A program made the translations under genes and the position numbers. From Limnoperna fortunei (taxonomy: Eukaryota; Mollusca; Bivalvia; Mytilida; Modiolidae): a stretch of 64,000 nucleotides of DNA. Positions 59,262 through 64,000 of the stretch are shown here, piece by piece. Each line of letters begins with the position of its first letter. Positions within the stretch are counted from its first letter, which is position 1. The notes beneath the pieces are model-generated. The model had not been told where the DNA came from and searched no databases. It worked only from the letters and a program-made list of their open reading frames with translations. The stretch covers positions 69,788,993 through 69,852,992 of the forward strand of contig OX104115.1 of NCBI GenBank assembly GCA_944474755.1. The letters are read 5' to 3'.

Positions 59262-60461
59262 TATAAAGTGAGAAATGTACATGTACTAGTTTAAAGTGAG
59301 AAATGTACATGTACTAGTTTAACATGTTTAAAGTGAGAAATGTACATGTACTAGTTTAACATGTTTAAAGTGAGAAATGTACATGTACTTGTTTAAAGTG
59401 AGAAATGTACATGTACTAGTTTAAAGTGAGAAATGTACATGTACTAGTTTAAAGTGAGAAATGTACATGTACTAGTTTAACATGTTTAAAGTGAGAAATG
59501 TACATGTACTAGTTTAACATGTTTAAAGTGAGAAATGTACATGTACTAGTTTAAAGTGAGAAATGTACATGTACTAGTTTAACATGTTTAAAGTGAGAAA
59601 TGTACATGTACTAGTTTAACATGTTTAAAGTGAGAAATGTACATGTACTTGTTTAAAGTGAGAAATGTACATGTACTAGTTTAAAGTGAGAAATGTACAT
59701 GTACTAGTTTAACATGTTTAAAGTGAGAAATGTACTAGTTTAACATGTTTAAAGTGAGAAATGTACATGTACTTGTTTAAAGTGAGAAATGTACATGTAC
59801 TAGTTTAAAGTGAGAAATGTACATGTACTAGTTTAACATGTTTAAAGTGAGAAATGTACAATGTACTAGTTTAAAGTGAGAAATGTACATGTACTAGTTT
59901 AAAGTGAGAAATGTACATGTACTAGTTTAAAGTGAGAAATGTACATGTACTACTTTAAAGTGAGAAATGTACATGTACTAGTTTAAAGTGAGAAATGTAC
60001 ATGTACTAGTTTAAAGTGAGAAATGTACATGTACTAGTTTAAAGTGAGAAATGTACATGTACTAGTTTAAAGTGAGAAATGTACATATACTAGCTAGTTT
60101 AAAGTGAGAAATGTACATGTACTAGTTTAAAGTGAGAAATGTACATGTACTAGTTTAAAGTGAGAAATGTACATGTACTAGTTTAAAGTGAGAAATGTAC
60201 ATGTACTAGTTTAAAGTGAGAAATGTACATGTACTAGTTTAAAGTGAGAAATGTACATGTACTAGTTTAAAGTGAGAAATGTACATGTACTAGTTTAAAG
60301 TGAGAAATGTACATGTACTAGTATAAAGTGAGAAATGTACATGTACTAGTATAAAGTGAGAAATGTACATGTACTAGTTTAAAGTGAGAAATGTACATGT
60401 ACTAGTTTAAAGTGAGAAATGTACATGTACTAGTTTAAAGTGAGAAATGTACATGTACTAG
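59262..60461. repeat. 1.2-kb satellite of 28- and 37-bp units
   Basis: Basic unit TTTAAAGTGAGAAATGTACA plus TGTACTAG (28 bp). A longer variant inserts TTTAACATG (37 bp) and a third has ACTTG in place of ACTAG. About 40 units. Variants are interspersed in an ordered way in the left half and almost absent from the right half. Each unit contains the palindrome GTACATGTAC. Confidence 0.97.
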
Positions 60462-60618
60462 TAATATGTAAAGTAAATACCTTAAGTATTGTAAAAGTTG
60501 ACTTGAAATTATGGTTGTATGTGAGTGAGCCATCACCATCACTGTAGATGGTTGGTGTAACAAGAGAGAACTTTAAGTTTTTAAAAGCTGCTTCACTTCT
60601 TAGTTTTCAAGCAATTTA

Positions 60619-60873
60619 TTGTTTGTTTGTTTGATGGTGTTTAATGCCACTTTCAGAAATTTTTCAGCTATATCATGGCGTCCAGTTTTTATTGGGGGAG
60701 GAAGCCTGAGTACCTGGAGAAAACACAGACCTGTGGTCGGAATACTTGCAATCCTTGTCAATTTTGATTGGAGTTGAGTACAAACTGCCTGCAGTGAGAA
60801 TCGAACCCGCAATCTCAGTGTTGACAGACCACGTGATCAATAGTAGATGAACTACCTTGACCACCGAGGCCCA
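60619..60873 (-). mobile_element. tRNA-related SINE, full length with target-site duplication
   Basis: Flanked by TCAAGCAATTTA (60607-60618) and TCAGGCAATTTA (60874-60885), 11 of 12 matching. Minus strand: GGGCCTCGGTGGTCAAGG head, B box GGGTTCGATTCTC, body with TTTTCTCCAGGTACTCAGG, tail (CAAA)n. Sits just beyond the satellite. Confidence 0.9.
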
Positions 60874-61513
60874 TCAGGCAATTTAAATTTTTAAAAATGC
60901 AACAAATAAATCAATACATGAATTGGTAATACAACAATAAACCAATTAATTATAAATGGATTAGATGCATATGAACTAGTAATACTAAAAATTTAAAAAC
61001 ATTCTTTTACATTTCATGTCTATTCTATAATCTCAGTGTTTGACCTGTTGTTGGCTCACCCAGCCATTGCCCCCTAACCCAATAATGACTAAGTCATGGT
61101 AACATTTCCTAAATGGCAATAACATCAAAACAAAACAGTAATATTAGTGTACCTGCATGTACTATATTACTGTAGTTATTCATACGATCTACCATGGTGC
61201 AAAACAGCAAACACTGTGGGTAACCCAATTTTTTTAGATTTTGTTTATAGCTAGAGCCTTAATAAACATAAATACACTGCAGGTCAGTATGATGTATTTT
61301 GACTTCAATATTTTCATAAAAATACTGAAGATAAATTCTCATGTGCTGTTATTTTTATAGTGGATTACAAATGCGATTCTTATGATAATGCAACAGAAAG
61401 CATGTTTGTCCAATGCAAAAGATGTGCTTTGGGACTGTCTACATGTTTTATCCACTCTCAGTCTTTCCTGCAATATTCACTTGTTCAGTGAAGCTACAGA
61501 TTGAATATGAGTG

Positions 61514-61772
61514 GCTGGGTGGCCATGTGGTAAAGGTAGTTCATCGACTATTGATCACACAGTCTGTAAACACTGAGATTGTGAGTTAGAGTTTTACATC
61601 TGGCAGGATTGCGCTTGACTTCGATCATAATTGACAGGGATTGCCGGTTTTCCTACCGAATGTCAGGATTTTTTTTTTCTGGGTAATCTGTCTTCCTACC
61701 CCAATGAAAACTGGATGCCATGATATAGCTGAAAAATGGCTGAAAGTAGCTTTAAACACCATTTAAACAATG
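61514..61772 (+). mobile_element. tRNA-related SINE, full-length but diverged
   Basis: Head GGCTGGGTGGCCATGTGGTA, TTGATCACACAGTCTGTAAA, weak B box (GAGTTAGAGTT), body GATTGCCGGTTTTCCTACCG, CTGGATGCCATGATATAGC, tail AAACACCATTTAAACAA. Confidence 0.8.
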
Positions 61773-62292
61773 AAACAAAAACAGAACATATTAAATTTGA
61801 TGATCAAATTATTTATTTTTATAATTGTTTATGTAGTTTTCACTTATGTTACACTTCCCATTTCAAGTTCCTGTTTATTTTTCGATTCAAAAATTTAAGA
61901 AGTCTAGTGTATCATTTCCATGATCAACTTTCATTATGCAATTTAGAATTTGGTGTTATTTTTCCCTCATCCAGGAAGTTATGTTTAATTGTTGTCACAT
62001 TTTAAAATTGCAGTGGAAACATTGGAAAGTTTTACAAATCTTTCAAAAATGTGTTATAAGTAACCAAGTAAAATAAACAGTAACAAGTTTTGAAGATTTA
62101 CTAGTACAAAAATGCTGGAAAAGTTAACATGTTCTGCATAGGACTACCCATGCACAGGATCTTGAATGACATTAAAATGGACATGCAAGTGCTAAAGTGC
62201 TTATGTAGAACTTTAAACTTTTAATGAGTGGTGAGTCTTAAAATAATTAACTACACATACATTTAAAGATTGGGACAAGAATAAATATTATA

Positions 62293-62433
62293 CAATTACT
62301 GCACTTGAACGAGATCAATATGAGGTTTTATGGAGCAGGGTAGAAAAATATTGAACGAGGCGAAGCCAAGTTCAATATTATTCTACCCTGCTCCATAAAA
62401 CCTCATATTGATCGAGTTCAAGTGTAGTAATTG
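62293..62433. repeat. Foldback element (141 bp)
   Basis: CAATTACTGCACTTGAACGA...ATATGAGGTTTTATGGAGCA...TCTACC pairs with its inverted copy across the loop GAGGCGAAGCC. Arms about 60 bp with few mismatches. Confidence 0.9.
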
Positions 62434-62439
62434 TTTTAT

Positions 62440-63540
62440 TACATAATTTATTGAGTCATGATATGGAATATACAAGTTTTTTTTATTCCTGAAAGTTACT
62501 GTCTTTCATAACATTTATTTCTAAAAAATCGGTAAAATATCGACATAATCCATGACGAAATGTTTGCATTGATTATTTCTTGTATAATGTCCCATCCTCA
62601 GTCCTTGCTAATGCATAAAATTTTCAAAGATTTGAGTGTAATTCCTGAAGGTCCGCCATTTCTAAACTAATTGACATATACGTTTCACGTAAATATTTGG
62701 AAAAAAAATAATCGCTTGCTCTTTCGATTTGCAAGTGTTGTCAGCATCTTTTTTCTTAATGGTTTCATTAATTTCCAAGTTAGTAATATCAGCAAATTAG
62801 CACCAGAACTATCCGCATTACGTTCACTCGATGACGTGACAACGTAACCATGTTTACAAACAACAATATAATCCGAACATCAGTCAGAACGATAATTTTG
62901 ATTGGTTTAGGGGATTAAAGAAAGAAGATTTGATTGGCTATCGTATTTCCGTTGGGGGAAACAGCACATGCTAGGTATTTTCATTCATAAATTTCTCACT
63001 AGAGTGCAATATAGTTTTTTATTGAGTAGAATTAGTTTTTTGCAAACCAATATGATAGGAAATGGAAAGTCACGTGTATTGGTTTAGGCCAATAGAAAAA
63101 AGGCAAAATATATATTATGTAATAATATAAATTATAGATTTTTATTATCTAACTCTGTACCGAGATTTATTTGGCATTTAATACATGTAAGATATACATG
63201 TATCAATGTTTGGTATACACATCGACATAATGCCTATGTCAAGTATTGTTTACCATGGGTATTAAGGTAGTAACTTAATATTTAGATGCACAATCTGTTA
63301 TGATTGGTGGACAAATTGTGTGTATTCTCCAATAAACAAAATTCTTCTTGAGTTCTTATAGTGGCATGTGTAAAGGCATCAAACAGGAAAATGATCAATT
63401 TTACATGTGACACTTTCTTTCCCTCTTTAAAATGGTGTAAAATATATTTCTCAATATAAATTACAAAGATTGATCTTAATTTGTGGTAAGGTTTACTTAA
63501 AATGAGCTCATTAGCAAAGAAAAAACTTACCCAGTGTCAA
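62440..63540. other. Intergenic, no gene recognised
   Basis: AT-rich, no open frame with recognisable homology, no repeat matched inside the window. Confidence 0.4.
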
Positions 63541-63559
63541 TTTTTAAGACTTCAGACCC

Positions 63560-63695
63560 GACCTTAAGTAGGAAAACTGTTACCTCTAAGATAGGCACAC
63601 CCCTACCCCCAGTGATGCTCGAACCTGCAACCTCTGTGCTGACAGTCATGTAATCAATTGATCTTTGCCACACGGCATTGCCACAGAGGCCCCTT
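63560..63695 (-). mobile_element. tRNA-related SINE, 5' part
   Basis: Minus strand reads GGGGCCTCTGTGGCAATGCC, TTGATTACATGACTGTCAGC, and a B box in GCAGGTTCGAGCATC, then a degraded body. Confidence 0.65.
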
Positions 63696-63754
63696 ATTTA
63701 AAATTTTCAAGTTACACAATCAAACACAGAGCAGTGCATTGAAGTTGTCGACAA

Positions 63755-63945
63755 TGAGGAGCCTGAGTAGTTGAGCTGTTTAAGTAGTCATTGACTTATA
63801 ATGGTTGGTTCGGAGAGTTCGAGACACAACTTTTAGTATTAAAATAGGATTCTAAGTTTTTCTTTAAAAAAAAGGGGGGTTTCTGTCTTAGGCTTCCTCC
63901 AATAAAAAAACTGAAACTAAATGATTTATCTGAAAAATTGCTTAC
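63755..63945 (+). mobile_element. tRNA-related SINE, degraded copy
   Basis: GAGGAGCCTGAGTAGTTGAG resembles the head, GAGAGTTCGAGACAC keeps a B box, and CTTCCTCCAATAAAAAAACT plus TCTGAAAAATTGCTTA keep the 3' body. Confidence 0.5.
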
Positions 63946-64000
63946 CCATAGAAAAAAAATTTTAGATGAGGAAACATTTGTAATTTCCTTCATCTTCAAG

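Noticed and set aside
59262..60461. CRISPR array
   Set aside because: Units are directly adjacent with no unique spacers, and the DNA is eukaryotic; it is a satellite.

Overview
The window is eukaryotic DNA: AT-rich, with split genes, canonical GT..AG introns, microsatellites, SINEs, non-LTR retroelement debris, foldback elements and a satellite. The protein genes look like lophotrochozoan homologues. Several repeats (the tRNA-headed SINE, the Penelope-like reverse transcriptase tail, and the repeat with a CCAGACGCGCGTTTC core) resemble families I associate with marine mussels. I infer a bivalve, probably a mytilid; that rests on recall and was not searched.

Region 1 (about 1-23 kb, minus strand) is the 5' part of a von Willebrand factor D and EGF domain gene (VWDE-like). 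I assembled 18 coding exons from a signal-peptide exon at 22962-23016 to an exon at 241-368. All junctions keep phase and give 933 codons. The encoded order is signal peptide, uromodulin/OIT3-type cysteine-rich N-terminal module, linker micro-exon, extracellular modules, VWD domain, EGF-like domain, then further cysteine-rich sequence. The 3' end lies beyond base 1. The introns hold antisense retroelement tails, foldbacks, a 21-bp minisatellite and a mussel-type dispersed repeat.

Region 2 (about 23-39 kb) has no confident host gene. Its main structure is a pair of ~260-bp inverted repeats (26135-26397 and 30783-31043) carrying iterated AGTGTAAAAACCCC words. A 27-bp inverted motif lies outside them (25948-25974 and 31395-31421). 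Together they suggest a ~5.5-kb terminal-inverted-repeat element with decayed ORFs, plus nested small elements built of ~14-15-bp iterons. A LINE 3' end (minus) and several long foldbacks follow.

Region 3 (39.8-43.9 kb, plus strand) is a three-exon gene for a predicted 599-residue protein with two tandem copies of the TRAF-type zinc finger plus F-box unit that FBXO30/FBXO40-type proteins have once. The introns fall at the same place in each copy, pointing to an internal exon duplication.

Region 4 (44-64 kb) is repeat-rich and I see no confident protein gene. It holds a 646-bp MITE-like element, a diverged ~320-bp tandem repeat, a frameshifted LINE reverse transcriptase, a 460-bp element with a T/G homopolymer core, a 44-bp minisatellite, a 1.2-kb satellite of 28- and 37-bp units, and several SINE copies.
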